A stretch of DNA of 64,000 nt from Tunturiibacter gelidiferens (GTDB taxonomy: Bacteria > Acidobacteriota > Terriglobia > Terriglobales > Acidobacteriaceae). The notes under the pieces were generated by a model. The model searched no databases and was not told where the DNA came from. It saw only the letters and a program-made list of their open reading frames with translations. Shown here piece by piece: positions 17,140 to 25,482 of this stretch. A program made the position numbers and the translations under genes. Position 1 is the first letter of the stretch, and each line of letters begins with the position of its first letter. The stretch spans positions 2,728,001 through 2,792,000 of the forward strand of contig NZ_JACCCV010000001.1 of assembly GCF_013410115.1 (NCBI RefSeq). Direction: 5' to 3'.

Positions 17140-19044
17140 ATGGCCGACTACATCTACCTGCTCGAAAATCGTCTCTCTCAAGCGCAGCGTGACTCGCTGC
17201 TGGCAGTGCGTGAAGTGGCTCGCGCTAAAGGACTTACCGTGTTTCTGGTGGGCGGCGCGGTGCGGGACATGACCAGTGGATCGCCGGTGCGGGATCTGGA
17301 TGTAGTGGTTCAGGGGAATGCTCTCAAACTGAAGAAGGATATAGAGAAAGCCCACGGCGTCATCACTGGGGAGTCAGAGTCTGGACAGGCGCTGTTTGTT
17401 CGGTTTCCTGGTGGTGTGAGGATGGAGATTGGCAGCACTTTGACGGTGACTTATCCGAAGCCGGGTAAGCCGGTGGTCAAGGCTGCAACGATTCTGGACG
17501 ATCTGCGGCGGCGCGACTTCACGGCCAATGCGATGGCGCTTTCGCTGAATGACGGATCGTATGGCTTGTTGATGGATCCTTTGAATGGGGTGGCGGACAT
17601 CGAGAATCGTGAGTTGCGGCTGGTGAGCAACTATGGGTTCATCGAAGATCCGGTGAGGATGATCCGGGCGGCAAGGTTGATGGCGCGGCTGGGCTGGCAG
17701 ATGGATGAGAAGACCCAGGCGCGTTACGAGACGGGCAAGCAGGAGGGGTACATCTCGGCGATGGGGGAGTTTCATCGCGGGTATGAGACCGAGGAGATCT
17801 TCCATGAGGAGGATCCACTGCGGGTGTTGCGCAAGCTTGAGGCTGAGGGCTGGATGAAGGATCTGTTCCCGGCGTTGTCGTCGGCCAAGGCGAATGTGAC
17901 AGAGTTGGAGAAGCTGCGGGATGTGCAGTCGCAGTTGCAGATGCAGGGAGTTCATCCCGAGGCGGCGGTGGCGAACTTCCCGTACCTGACGGCGAAGATG
18001 TCTCCGAAGGAAGTGGCGGCTCTGAAGAAGAGCTTTGCGCGGCAGGGGTTCGTGCATGAGATCGAGGCGCTGGAGGACGAGGCGAAGGCGTTTGCAGCGG
18101 AGTTCTCGGGCAAGGGCGCGGCTACGCCTTCGCAGGCGTGGAAGCTGCTGCACTCGGCTAAGCCGGAGTCGATTTTGTGGGTGGCGCACACCTCGAAGAA
18201 TGCCGGAGTTCAAAATAAGTTCAAGGGGTTCTTTACGGAGTGGTCGCAGGCGAAGCAGAGGCTGCCTTACGCGTTGATGCAGGAGATGCGGATTGTTCCT
18301 GAGCTGCCGGGGTATGGCGAACTGTTGGACAAACTCTTCTTCGAGCTGATGGATGGCAAGCTGGGAACGGTTGAGGAGATGAAGGCTTACCTCGAGCCGT
18401 ACTCTCCGCCGGCTCCGCCGCCTCCGGTTCATCTGCGCAGACCGCGGGTGGCGAAGAAGGATGCGAAGCCTGCCAAGAGCCGCAAGAAAGCCGCTGCCGG
18501 TGAAGAAGGCGGTGAGAGTGCGGAGGCGTTGGCCGCTTCGGATACGAGTGAGGTTCAGGCGATCGCTCCCGTGCCTGCGAAGAGTGTTGCTGCGAAGAGC
18601 GGAGCTGCAGGGAAGGTTGCCGCGCCAGTGAAGGCAGTTGCGAAGAAGGTTGAAGAGCCGAAGAAGACTCCCGTCACGAAGGCGGCTGCTGCTCCGGCGA
18701 AGGGCAAGGCTGTTGCCAAGGCGCCGGTGAAGGTTGCGGCCAAGGGCGTGGTTGCGAAAGCTTCGGCGAAGAAGGCACCCGCGAAGACGACTAGCAAGAC
18801 TCCGGCGAAGAAGGCTGTCAAGGCTGTGGCAAAGAAGGCTCCAGTAAAGGCCGCGGCTAAGAAAGCTCCCGCGAAGCCGGTGAAGAAGGCGCCAGCGAAG
18901 AGCCCTGCCAAGAAGACTGCGCCTGCCAAAAAGCCAGCAGCTGCGAAGAAGGTGGCGGCGAAGGCTGCTCCGGCGAAGAAGAGTGCGGTGAAGCATGCTC
19001 CGGCGAAGAAGGCAGTGAAGGTGGCTCCGAAGAAACGCCGGTAA
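17140..19044 (+). CDS. CCA/poly(A) polymerase family nucleotidyltransferase with histone-H1-like tail
   Basis: The N-terminal two thirds are a class II tRNA nucleotidyltransferase/poly(A) polymerase: the catalytic GG motif (LVGGAVRD, 37-43) with D52 and D54 (RDLDVVV), the RRRDFTANAMAL motif and the RNA-binding helices (DPVRMIRAARLMARLG). Such enzymes add CCA to tRNA 3' ends or A-tails to RNA; which one cannot be decided here. From about residue 435 to the end (634) the protein is almost only Lys, Ala, Pro and Val in KKAPAK-type repeats, like histone H1 or bacterial Hc1 proteins, and should bind nucleic acid. ATG 17140 is used since MADYIYLLENR is a natural start. No frameshift separates the two parts. 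Confidence 0.88.
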   Translation: MADYIYLLENRLSQAQRDSLLAVREVARAKGLTVFLVGGAVRDMTSGSPVRDLDVVVQGNALKLKKDIEKAHGVITGESESGQALFVRFPGGVRMEIGSTLTVTYPKPGKPVVKAATILDDLRRRDFTANAMALSLNDGSYGLLMDPLNGVADIENRELRLVSNYGFIEDPVRMIRAARLMARLGWQMDEKTQARYETGKQEGYISAMGEFHRGYETEEIFHEEDPLRVLRKLEAEGWMKDLFPALSSAKANVTELEKLRDVQSQLQMQGVHPEAAVANFPYLTAKMSPKEVAALKKSFARQGFVHEIEALEDEAKAFAAEFSGKGAATPSQAWKLLHSAKPESILWVAHTSKNAGVQNKFKGFFTEWSQAKQRLPYALMQEMRIVPELPGYGELLDKLFFELMDGKLGTVEEMKAYLEPYSPPAPPPPVHLRRPRVAKKDAKPAKSRKKAAAGEEGGESAEALAASDTSEVQAIAPVPAKSVAAKSGAAGKVAAPVKAVAKKVEEPKKTPVTKAAAAPAKGKAVAKAPVKVAAKGVVAKASAKKAPAKTTSKTPAKKAVKAVAKKAPVKAAAKKAPAKPVKKAPAKSPAKKTAPAKKPAAAKKVAAKAAPAKKSAVKHAPAKKAVKVAPKKRR

Positions 19045-19093
19045 CGGGTTTCTGGTCCTGTGGATACATCTATGCTGAATCTTCTTTAGACGG

Positions 19094-19230
19094 AGGTTCG
19101 GAGACCTTTTGGCGGAAATGGTCGGAGGGTTGTGATGGGTGGAGACCTTCGGGATCCTTCGCTGCGCTCAGGATGACAGCAGAGAGCGGAACGATGACAG
19201 GCGAGGCATGGGACGATGACCTGCCGCGGT
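19094..19230. repeat. GGATCCTTCGCTGCGCTCAG repeat, unit 1
   Basis: The unit runs from GGTTCGGAGAC through the palindromic core GGATCCTTCGCTGCGCTCAG and GATGACAGCAGAGAGCG to CGATGACCTGCCGCGG. Unit 2 follows in direct orientation; related copies are at 46111 and 63462. Confidence 0.75.
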
Positions 19231-19235
19231 GTGGA

Positions 19236-19396
19236 AGGTTCGGGAGTCTTAGGCGGAAAGGTTCGGAGTGTTGTGACCGGGTGGAGACTTTCGGGATCCT
19301 TCGCTGCGCTCAGGATGACAGCAGAGAGCGTTGACAATGGCGGCCGCGGCGTGTGGCAATCGCCGGACACGGCGTGGACGATGATCTGCCGCGGCA
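19236..19396. repeat. GGATCCTTCGCTGCGCTCAG repeat, unit 2
   Basis: Same order of blocks as unit 1, with an insertion of about 30 bases before the final CGATGATCTGCCGCGG block. The two units form an imperfect tandem duplication. Confidence 0.75.
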
Positions 19397-19590
19397 CGGG
19401 ACGTTGCGCCGGCAGAGACTTGGGGCGGTGAACGGTTGCGGCGTGACGGAAGAGCAGCGGCGGGCTCGGAGCGACAAGCTATGGGGAAGGCAGAGGCATG
19501 TGGGTTTGGCCAGAGTTTGATCTCGAAATTTTGATCACTGTTAGCTCTTCGTAGCGTGTGGACGCATCTCACGGGGTCGAGGTGGTTTTC

Positions 19591-20181
19591 ATGGTGGTTG
19601 CGGTGTTGCTGGGATCGGTGCGTCGTGATCGAATGGGCGATCGTGCCGCGAAGTGGGTTATCAGGGAGTTGGAGAAGCGAGGGCATGAGGCCGTGCTGGT
19701 CGATGCTGCGGAGTTGAAGTTGCCTTTGCTGGACAAGATGTGGAAGGAAGTTAAGAAGGATCCTCCGGCGAAGTATGAGAAGTTGCGGGAGAAGCTGGCT
19801 CCGTTGGCGAAGCTGTATGCGCGGGCCGATGGTTTTTGCATCGTGAGTGCGGAGTATAACCACTCCGTTCCGCCGGGAATCACCAATCTGATCGATCATT
19901 TTCTGGAGGAGTATTACTTCCGGCCTTCTGCGATTGTGTGCTATTCGGCCAGCCAATATGGTGGAGTGCGCGCGGCGATGCAGCTGAGGGCGTTGCTTCC
20001 TGAGGTTGGGATGCCGTCGATTCCTTCGCTGCAGCCGATTCCCTCGATTGGAAGTGCTCTGAGCGCAGATGGAGTTGCGCTGACGCAGGAGCTGGCGGAG
20101 AAGAGTGGGAAGTTTTTTGATGAGTTTGAGTGGTATATGCGGGCGATGAAGGCGGAGCGGGCGAAGGGTGTCCCGGATTAG
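19591..20181 (+). CDS. NAD(P)H-dependent FMN reductase family protein
   Basis: This 196-residue flavodoxin-fold protein is a flavin/quinone reductase. It has the N-terminal phosphate-binding loop LLGSVRRDRMGDRAAKW (about 5-21), the SAEYNHSVPPGITNLIDHF motif typical of NADPH-dependent FMN reductases, and the SASQYGGVRAAMQLRALL segment. It probably transfers electrons from NAD(P)H to FMN, quinone or an aromatic compound in the cytoplasm. ATG 19591 is chosen because GAGGTGG lies five bases upstream. It is convergent with the PEP mutase-family gene, with a weak terminator between them. Confidence 0.9.
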   Translation: MVVAVLLGSVRRDRMGDRAAKWVIRELEKRGHEAVLVDAAELKLPLLDKMWKEVKKDPPAKYEKLREKLAPLAKLYARADGFCIVSAEYNHSVPPGITNLIDHFLEEYYFRPSAIVCYSASQYGGVRAAMQLRALLPEVGMPSIPSLQPIPSIGSALSADGVALTQELAEKSGKFFDEFEWYMRAMKAERAKGVPD

Positions 20182-20187
20182 TGTCCA

Positions 20188-20222
20188 GGCGAAATTTTCA
20201 GATTTAATCCGTCGCCTTTTTT
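20188..20222 (+). terminator. Possible weak terminator after the FMN reductase
   Basis: GGCGA and TCGCC (20188-20192, 20212-20216) with an inner AAAT/ATTT pairing are followed directly by TTTTTT. The stem is interrupted, so this is only a candidate. Confidence 0.35.
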
Positions 20223-20283
20223 CGCGGTCGATCTCCAATGATGCGCCAGGAGACTTGGACGGATTCGTGAGGTTCGATGTCGA

Positions 20284-21111
20284 CTATCTCTTTTGGCTGG
20301 TCATGTAACTGGTGACCTCGGAGGTCGGGATAGCGTCGGCTGCGAACTTGAAGGTTCCGTGATCTTTTACTTCGCGCGCCGCGCGCAGAAATGCTCCCAG
20401 TGCAGCGCGGGCGAAGGCGCCTCCTACGCTGATTCGCTTGACTCCTGCTGCTGCGAGCTGTTCCACGGAGAAGGTTGCGCCTCTCAGACCCATCACAACG
20501 TTGACTGGCTTGGAGACGGCGGCGCAGACCTCTCGGATCGCTTCGAGGCTGGGCAGGCCCGGTGCGTAGAGAACATCGGCACCGGCGTCGGCGAAGGCCT
20601 GCAGGCGGCGGATCGTGTCGCCAAGATCCGGTAGACCGTGAAGAAAGTTTTCGGCTCGTGCGGTGAGGAAGAATTGATGGTGGCTGGCGGCCTCGGATGC
20701 TGCTGCGATCCGCTCTATAGCCAGTTGCAGGTCGTAGATAGGATCGGTCGGATCGCCTGTTGCATCTTCGATCGATCCTCCGACGAGTCCGGATGCGGCA
20801 GCGAATCGAATGGTCTCGGCGCAGCTATCAGGAGAATGGCCGAATCCGTTCTGGAGATCGGCTGAGACGGGGAGTTCGGTGGCTTCGACGATCTCCTTTG
20901 CGTTTTGCAGAATTTTATCGCGCGTGACTTCGATCGCGGAGTCAGGATATCCGGCGGAGAAGGCGTAGCCGGCGCTGGTGGTGGCGAGGGCTTCAAAGCC
21001 TAATGCGGAGAGGATCTTTGCGGTTCCCGCATTCCATGGATTGGGAATCACGAAGGCACCGGGGCGCGCGTGGAGTTCTTGAAATGCTTTGTATTTTTGG
21101 TCGCGTGTCAT
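20284..21111 (-). CDS. Isocitrate lyase/PEP mutase family protein
   Basis: This 275-residue TIM-barrel protein belongs to the phosphoenolpyruvate mutase/isocitrate lyase superfamily. It shows FVIPNPWNAGTAKIL, TTSAGYAFSAGYPD, VSADLQNGFG (metal-binding Asp region), GSIEDATGD and LTARAENFLHG. The KKCGH-type catalytic loop of true isocitrate lyase is absent, and the substrate (methylisocitrate, oxaloacetate or a phosphonate) cannot be assigned. ATG 21111 is chosen because AAGGGAGA lies eight bases upstream on the minus strand. It lies 44 bases after the small membrane protein at 21156. Confidence 0.85.
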   Translation of the reverse strand: MTRDQKYKAFQELHARPGAFVIPNPWNAGTAKILSALGFEALATTSAGYAFSAGYPDSAIEVTRDKILQNAKEIVEATELPVSADLQNGFGHSPDSCAETIRFAAASGLVGGSIEDATGDPTDPIYDLQLAIERIAAASEAASHHQFFLTARAENFLHGLPDLGDTIRRLQAFADAGADVLYAPGLPSLEAIREVCAAVSKPVNVVMGLRGATFSVEQLAAAGVKRISVGGAFARAALGAFLRAAREVKDHGTFKFAADAIPTSEVTSYMTSQKR

Positions 21112-21155
21112 TCTCGGAGTCTCCCTTGGGGAAACAATCTTGTCCAGAGGTGGGG

Positions 21156-21458
21156 CTAGCGATGGCGTTTGAAGAGGGCGACGGTCCCTACGAAGAGGCC
21201 GGCGGCGGTGAAAGTCATCAGGATGATCGCATGACGATACGCGGCTTGGGTTCGGGGTGGTGTCGCGGCGGTGTTGTCCTGACATTGAGTGCAGCCCTGG
21301 GCGCGGGTGGGGATGGGCATGAGGAGCATGGTTGTGACCAGGGCAATCGCTACTGGCAGGTGGTTTTTTCCTTGGGGGCGCGGTGGAGTGGCGATTTGAT
21401 TCTTCGCTCTGGTAAGCGTTGATCGAAGTTGCGAACTTTTCTGTCGAGTGAAGTGCAT
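21156..21458 (-). CDS. Small membrane protein with a CxxC pair, downstream of oxidase genes
   Basis: This 100-residue protein has a hydrophobic segment with a signal-peptide-like end (LPVAIALVTTMLLMPIPTRAQ), then GCTQCQDNTAATPP and a second hydrophobic helix (AIILMTFTAAGLFVGTVALFKRHR). The CTQC pair would face the periplasm. It follows the cytochrome c oxidase genes on the same strand after about 265 bases, so it may assist the oxidase (assembly, redox or copper handling), but that is inference from position only. ATG 21458 is the first Met that gives a compact N-terminus. No named family is recognised. Confidence 0.6.
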   Translation of the reverse strand: MHFTRQKSSQLRSTLTRAKNQIATPPRPQGKNHLPVAIALVTTMLLMPIPTRAQGCTQCQDNTAATPPRTQAAYRHAIILMTFTAAGLFVGTVALFKRHR

Positions 21459-21548
21459 GGTTTTAGCGACTGCGAACGTGGAAGAAGAGATCGTCGGACT
21501 GGATGAAAGGACTAGAGCAGGAATAAGACGAAAGCAAGGGCAAAAAGC

Positions 21549-21580
21549 AACAGCAGATCCCCTTTGGGGATGACAACTAG
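21549..21580. repeat. Short palindromic repeat (CAGATCCC type), copy 3
   Basis: ACAGCAGATCCCC, TTT, GGGGATGACAACTAG; a perfect hairpin of the same family as at 14175. A second copy follows 14 bases later. Confidence 0.8.
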
Positions 21581-21593
21581 AAAGGCAAGGGCA

Positions 21594-21623
21594 ACAGCAG
21601 ATCCCCTTCGGGGATGACAACTA
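21594..21623. repeat. Short palindromic repeat (CAGATCCC type), copy 4
   Basis: ACAGCAGATCCCC, TTC, GGGGATGACAACTAG, in direct orientation to copy 3. Both lie in the gap between the oxidase subunit III gene and the small membrane protein gene. Confidence 0.8.
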
Positions 21624-21723
21624 GAAAAGCGAAAGCAAGGACAAAAGCGAAATGCTGTGGTCTTCCCCTGCTGAGGCCCCGTGTTGATCGTTTGGGTCGA
21701 TTGACGTGAAGGGTGCGCCGGAG

Positions 21724-22497
21724 TTATTGGAAGAACACGAGCAGGGTGAAGAGGAAGAGCCATAGGATGCCCATGGCGTGCCAGTACCAAGCGGCACCGT
21801 CGACCAGGATCTGGCGGGTTTCGAGCTGACGGGAGACGTAGAGGCCGGTGAAGGCGGTGATGAGGGCTGCGATGCCGAAGAAGAGATGGATCGCGTGAAC
21901 GCCGGTGATGAGAAAGAAGAAGTGGCTGCTCTGATTGGTCTTGAAGAAGATGTGCTGGAGGGCGAGTTGACGCCAGGCTATCCACTGGCCGGTGAGGAAG
22001 AGGGCGCCGAGAGCGATGGTGGCGGAGAGCCAGGGAAGGGCGCGGCGGGTGATTGGTTTGCCGAGGCCAAGCCACTCGTCCATGACGTCGGTCTCGCGGA
22101 ACATGTTGCGGCGGGCGAATTCTATGGTGGCGGAGCTGAGGAGAAGGACAGCGGTGTTGAGCCAGAGGATGGGCGGGATGGTGGTGGGGAGCCACTCGTT
22201 GACGTAGCGGTTGTAGGCGTCGAAGTGGCCAGTGGATTGATTGACGAAGAAAGTGCTGACGATAGCGACGAAGAACATGAGGTCGCTGGCGAGGGCGAAG
22301 AAGATGCCCATGCGATAGCGATGGAGGCGCTCGTAAGGGCCGCGGCGACCGTTTGGGCGATCGTTCCAGTTGTCGTTGTCGCCACCGCCTCCGGTGCGTT
22401 TGTCGGTTGGCGGGCGTCGGCCGGAGCCGTTGTCGTGATCTTCTACGCGGCGTTTTCGTTCTTGCTCGGTTTTATTGGGAGTGATGGTTGCCGGCAT
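21724..22497 (-). CDS. ctaE: Cytochrome c oxidase subunit III
   Basis: This 257-residue membrane protein belongs to the heme-copper oxidase subunit III family. After a highly charged N-terminal extension of about 60 residues (rich in Asp, Arg, Gly) it has five hydrophobic helices, beginning with MGIFFALASDLMFFVAIVSTFF and including SHFFFLITGVHAIHLFFGI and ending YWHAMGILWLFLFTLLVFF. Subunit III stabilises the proton-pumping core. It is 36 bases downstream of subunit I on the same strand, in the order II-I-III. Confidence 0.92.
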   Translation of the reverse strand: MPATITPNKTEQERKRRVEDHDNGSGRRPPTDKRTGGGGDNDNWNDRPNGRRGPYERLHRYRMGIFFALASDLMFFVAIVSTFFVNQSTGHFDAYNRYVNEWLPTTIPPILWLNTAVLLLSSATIEFARRNMFRETDVMDEWLGLGKPITRRALPWLSATIALGALFLTGQWIAWRQLALQHIFFKTNQSSHFFFLITGVHAIHLFFGIAALITAFTGLYVSRQLETRQILVDGAAWYWHAMGILWLFLFTLLVFFQ

Positions 22498-22533
22498 GAA
22501 GTTGCCCCTTTGGGTGCTCGCGTAATGGACAGC

Positions 22534-24375
22534 TTACTCCGGTTTTGTGTCTGTGGCGTCTTCGATTTCATCTTGCGCGAGTGGGATGGGCTCCCATTGC
22601 GGCAGGAACGAAACTTCGGGGTTATTTGCTTGATAGTGGCATGGAGCGCGATGGACTGACATCTCTGGAGTATCGGATGCGGATAGTGAGGTGAAAGGAT
22701 TCATGGTTGGATGCCATTCGAGCGTGGTGGCTTGCCAAGGATTAGACGACGCAAACTTTCCTTTGCGCAGGCTGTGGGTGAGATTGAAGAGAAAGACAAG
22801 CTGGGCGGAGGCGAGGAAGATGGCGGCGTAGGTGATGAACTGGTTGAGCGGGAGGGTGTGGGAGAGGAGAGCTCCGGCGGGGCTGAGGGAGCCGCCTGGG
22901 CCGGGGATTCCGGTGAGCTGGGCGTAGTGGCGGGGTTCGCCGGCGAGGCCGGTGAGGTGCATGGGGAGGAAGACGGCATAGGCTCCGAGGAGGGTGCACC
23001 AGAAGTGGAGGTGGCCGAGGGGTTCGGAGAGGAGCCGGCCAGGGTGGTTACGGGTTGCGGTAAGGAGGGGGAACCAGTAGTAGGTGGCGGCGTAGAGGCC
23101 GAAGACGCCCGCCACCGCCATGATGAGGTGGAAGTGGGCGACGACGAAGAAGGTGTTGTGGAGGTACTCGTCCAGAATGGGCTGGGCGAGGATGGGGCCG
23201 GTGAGTCCTCCGGTGATGAAGAGGCTGACGAAGCCGAGGGCGAAGAGCATCGGGGTTTTGTAGGACGGGCGGGAGCGCCAGGTGGTGGCGAGCCAGCTGA
23301 GGACCTTGGCGGCGGCGGGAAGAGCGATGGCCATGGTGGAGATGGAGAAGGCGGAGCTGGCGAAGGGGTTGAGGCCGGCGACGAACATGTGATGTCCCCA
23401 GAGGAGGATGCCCAGGAAGCCGATGAGGAGTGTGGTAGCGATCATGGTGCGGTAGGCGAAGACGCGGCGGTGGCTGAAGTTCGCAAGGAGCATGGAGGTG
23501 AGGCCCATACCGGGGAGGATGGCGATGTAGACCTCGGGGTGTCCGAAGAACCAGAAAAGGTGGAGCCAGAGGAGGGGGCTGCCGTTGCCGCCTTTGTGCA
23601 GGATGCCGTTGACGAGGTCGCCGTTGGGGACGAAGAAGCTGGTGCCGGCGTGGCGGTCGCAGAGGAGGAGAAGGATGGCGGCGAGCAGGACCGAGAAGGC
23701 GATGATGCTGAGGAGGGCTGCGGTGAACCATCCCCAGACGGTGAGTGGGAGACGTTCCCAGGTCATGCCGGTGCAGCGGTTGCGGAGGATGGTGGTGAGG
23801 GTGTTGATGGAGCTTGCCGTGGAGGCTATGGCGAAGAGGGCGATGCTGGTGAGCCAGAGGTCCATCCCGAGAGCCTGGCCTGGGCCGGCGCTGGTGATTG
23901 CGCTGAGGGGTGGGTAGGCGGTCCAGCCGGAGATGGCGGCTCCGCCGGGGACGAAGGTGGAGCCTAGGAGTACGACGAGGGCGGCGGCGGTGAGCCAGAA
24001 GCTGGCGGCGTTGAGGGCAGGGAAGGCCATGGTGCGAGCGCCGATCTGGGCGGGCAGGATGAGGTTGCCGAAGCCGGATTGAGGCGCGGTGGTGAGGACG
24101 AAGAAGAGCATGATGGTGCCGTGGATGGTGACCAGGGCGAGGTAGTCTTCGGGGAGGATTGGACCGTGGAGAGGGAGGGGCCAGTTGGGCCAGACGAGGT
24201 GGATGCGCATCAGGAGGGAGAGGAGCGTGCCGATGACTACCGAGATGAGCGCTAGGACGAGGTATTGAATGCCGATGACGCGGTGATCGGTCGTGAAGAC
24301 GACGGCGCGGAGAGTTCGGATGTTGACGGTCGTGGGATGCGGATGCGCTGGTGGGGTGTTGAAGGGGGGAGTCAT
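22534..24375 (-). CDS. ctaD: Cytochrome c oxidase subunit I
   Basis: This is the catalytic subunit of a heme-copper oxygen reductase, 613 residues with about 12 membrane helices. Ligands are all visible: low-spin heme His85 (HGTIM) and His416; CuB ligands His279, His328 and His329; high-spin heme His414; and the cross-linked Tyr283 (HPEVY), which marks an A-type oxidase. ATG 24375 is chosen because it overlaps the subunit II stop (ATGA) and follows an AAGG sequence. A hydrophilic C-terminal tail of about 50 residues extends beyond the last helix. Confidence 0.97.
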   Translation of the reverse strand: MTPPFNTPPAHPHPTTVNIRTLRAVVFTTDHRVIGIQYLVLALISVVIGTLLSLLMRIHLVWPNWPLPLHGPILPEDYLALVTIHGTIMLFFVLTTAPQSGFGNLILPAQIGARTMAFPALNAASFWLTAAALVVLLGSTFVPGGAAISGWTAYPPLSAITSAGPGQALGMDLWLTSIALFAIASTASSINTLTTILRNRCTGMTWERLPLTVWGWFTAALLSIIAFSVLLAAILLLLCDRHAGTSFFVPNGDLVNGILHKGGNGSPLLWLHLFWFFGHPEVYIAILPGMGLTSMLLANFSHRRVFAYRTMIATTLLIGFLGILLWGHHMFVAGLNPFASSAFSISTMAIALPAAAKVLSWLATTWRSRPSYKTPMLFALGFVSLFITGGLTGPILAQPILDEYLHNTFFVVAHFHLIMAVAGVFGLYAATYYWFPLLTATRNHPGRLLSEPLGHLHFWCTLLGAYAVFLPMHLTGLAGEPRHYAQLTGIPGPGGSLSPAGALLSHTLPLNQFITYAAIFLASAQLVFLFNLTHSLRKGKFASSNPWQATTLEWHPTMNPFTSLSASDTPEMSVHRAPCHYQANNPEVSFLPQWEPIPLAQDEIEDATDTKPE

Positions 24376-25151
24376 GGGGCCGCCTTTTGTTTTGCGGCCA
24401 GCCAGGTTGCGAATTGGTTGGGTGGGAGGATGAGGAGTGTGGCGTTCATGCGGTAGTGGCCGAGTCCGCAAAGCTGCGTGCAGAGGATGGCGTAGGTGCC
24501 GGGGGTGGTGGGGGTGAAGTGGAGGTGGATGGTCTGGCCGGGGACTGCGTTCTGCTTGAGTCGCATCTCTGGGATGGAGAAGCCGTGGATGACGTCCTGG
24601 GCGCGGAGGCGGAGGTCGACCTCTCGGTTGGCGGGAAGGACGAGTTGGGACGTGACCTGGTCGTCGGCGGAGTGAGGATCGGATGGGTCGAGGCCGAGGG
24701 GATTGCCTTCGCCGGGGGCTACCAGGCTGGGGCGGGTGATGCCGAAGGTGGCGTCGGGACCGGGGTAGCGGAAGTACCAGGCGAACTGGACTCCGGTGAC
24801 CTCGACCTGGAGTGCTGTGGGGGAGGCTCCGGTGTAGCGGGAGGCAGCCCAGAGGCGTTCGGCCTTGAGGGTGAGGGAGGCGAAGAGGAGGGCGAGGGCG
24901 GCGAGCGGGAGGTGCTCGATGCGCCAGAGGCGGGTTGGTTCGGAGTGGCGCCGGGCGAGCAGGCCGATGAGGAGGATCAGGTGGGCGAGAGTCAGGAGTG
25001 CGAGGGCGACCCAGAGGTTCAGGAGGAGGTGGTGATCAAGTGCGGGGCCGTGGGCACTGGCGTCTGCAGGCAACAGCCATGGACTGTGGATTGCGGCGCG
25101 ATCGATCCAGAGGCTGGGAAGACAGGCGCTCGTAAGGCGGGAGCAGATCAC
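24372..25151 (-). CDS. coxB: Cytochrome c oxidase subunit II
   Basis: This 259-residue subunit receives electrons from cytochrome c through the CuA centre. Two membrane helices (about 42-67 and 80-95) are followed by a cupredoxin domain (about 110-250). CuA ligands His189, Cys224, Cys228, His232 and Met235 are present; the usual Glu between the cysteines is Gln226 (CTQLCGLGHYRM). No cytochrome c domain is fused. It overlaps subunit I by four bases. The N-terminus before the first helix lacks an obvious lipobox, and the start could lie a little further in. Confidence 0.93.
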   Translation of the reverse strand: MICSRLTSACLPSLWIDRAAIHSPWLLPADASAHGPALDHHLLLNLWVALALLTLAHLILLIGLLARRHSEPTRLWRIEHLPLAALALLFASLTLKAERLWAASRYTGASPTALQVEVTGVQFAWYFRYPGPDATFGITRPSLVAPGEGNPLGLDPSDPHSADDQVTSQLVLPANREVDLRLRAQDVIHGFSIPEMRLKQNAVPGQTIHLHFTPTTPGTYAILCTQLCGLGHYRMNATLLILPPNQFATWLAAKQKAAP

Positions 25152-25195
25152 CTATGCAGGATAGCGTGTCCGCGAGGTGAGAGGAGAGGGGTGCC

Positions 25196-25399
25196 TCAGC
25201 CTAGCTTTCCCAGGAGGAAGGCGTAGAGGACGACGACGAGAATGGCCGCGACCACTCCGACGAGAAGAGGGGCGAGCATATTGATGTCGATTGTGTTGGC
25301 TGCGCCGTCGAGCTGCTTCCTGTTGCCTTTGAAGAGGAGGAATTGCGCTTCGGATCTTCCTGACTCGAGAGTATCCGTTTGGATGGGCCTGGTACTCAT
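25196..25399 (-). CDS. Small membrane protein upstream of coxB
   Basis: This candidate encodes 67 residues: a polar N-terminal half (STRPIQTDTLESGRSEAQ) and one C-terminal membrane helix (LAPLLVGVVAAILVVVLYAFLLGKLG). It sits 44 bases upstream of coxB on the same strand. No good ribosome site is visible and no family is recognised; a small oxidase accessory subunit is conceivable from position alone. Confidence 0.45.
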   Translation of the reverse strand: MSTRPIQTDTLESGRSEAQFLLFKGNRKQLDGAANTIDINMLAPLLVGVVAAILVVVLYAFLLGKLG

Positions 25400-25482
25400 A
25401 TGTGGAAATGTTAGTTACGAAGGCATAAATAAGTCATAAAGATTCGGCCGTGGAACAGGTGGGCGGCGTGGGTTTTAAGGAC

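Larger units (their letters stand above)
19045..19590. other. Repeat-filled intergenic region
   Basis: About 545 bases separate the CCA-family gene from the FMN reductase. Two consecutive units of a palindromic repeat family fill 19094-19396. The last 190 bases carry the reductase leader. No gene or clear terminator was recognised. Confidence 0.6.

Noticed and set aside
17374-18996. 540-codon open frame antisense to the CCA-family gene
   Set aside because: Leu/Arg-rich reverse complement of the Lys/Ala repeats; no family features.
22711-23967. Gly/Glu-rich open frame antisense to ctaD
   Set aside because: Shadow of the hydrophobic codons of oxidase subunit I.
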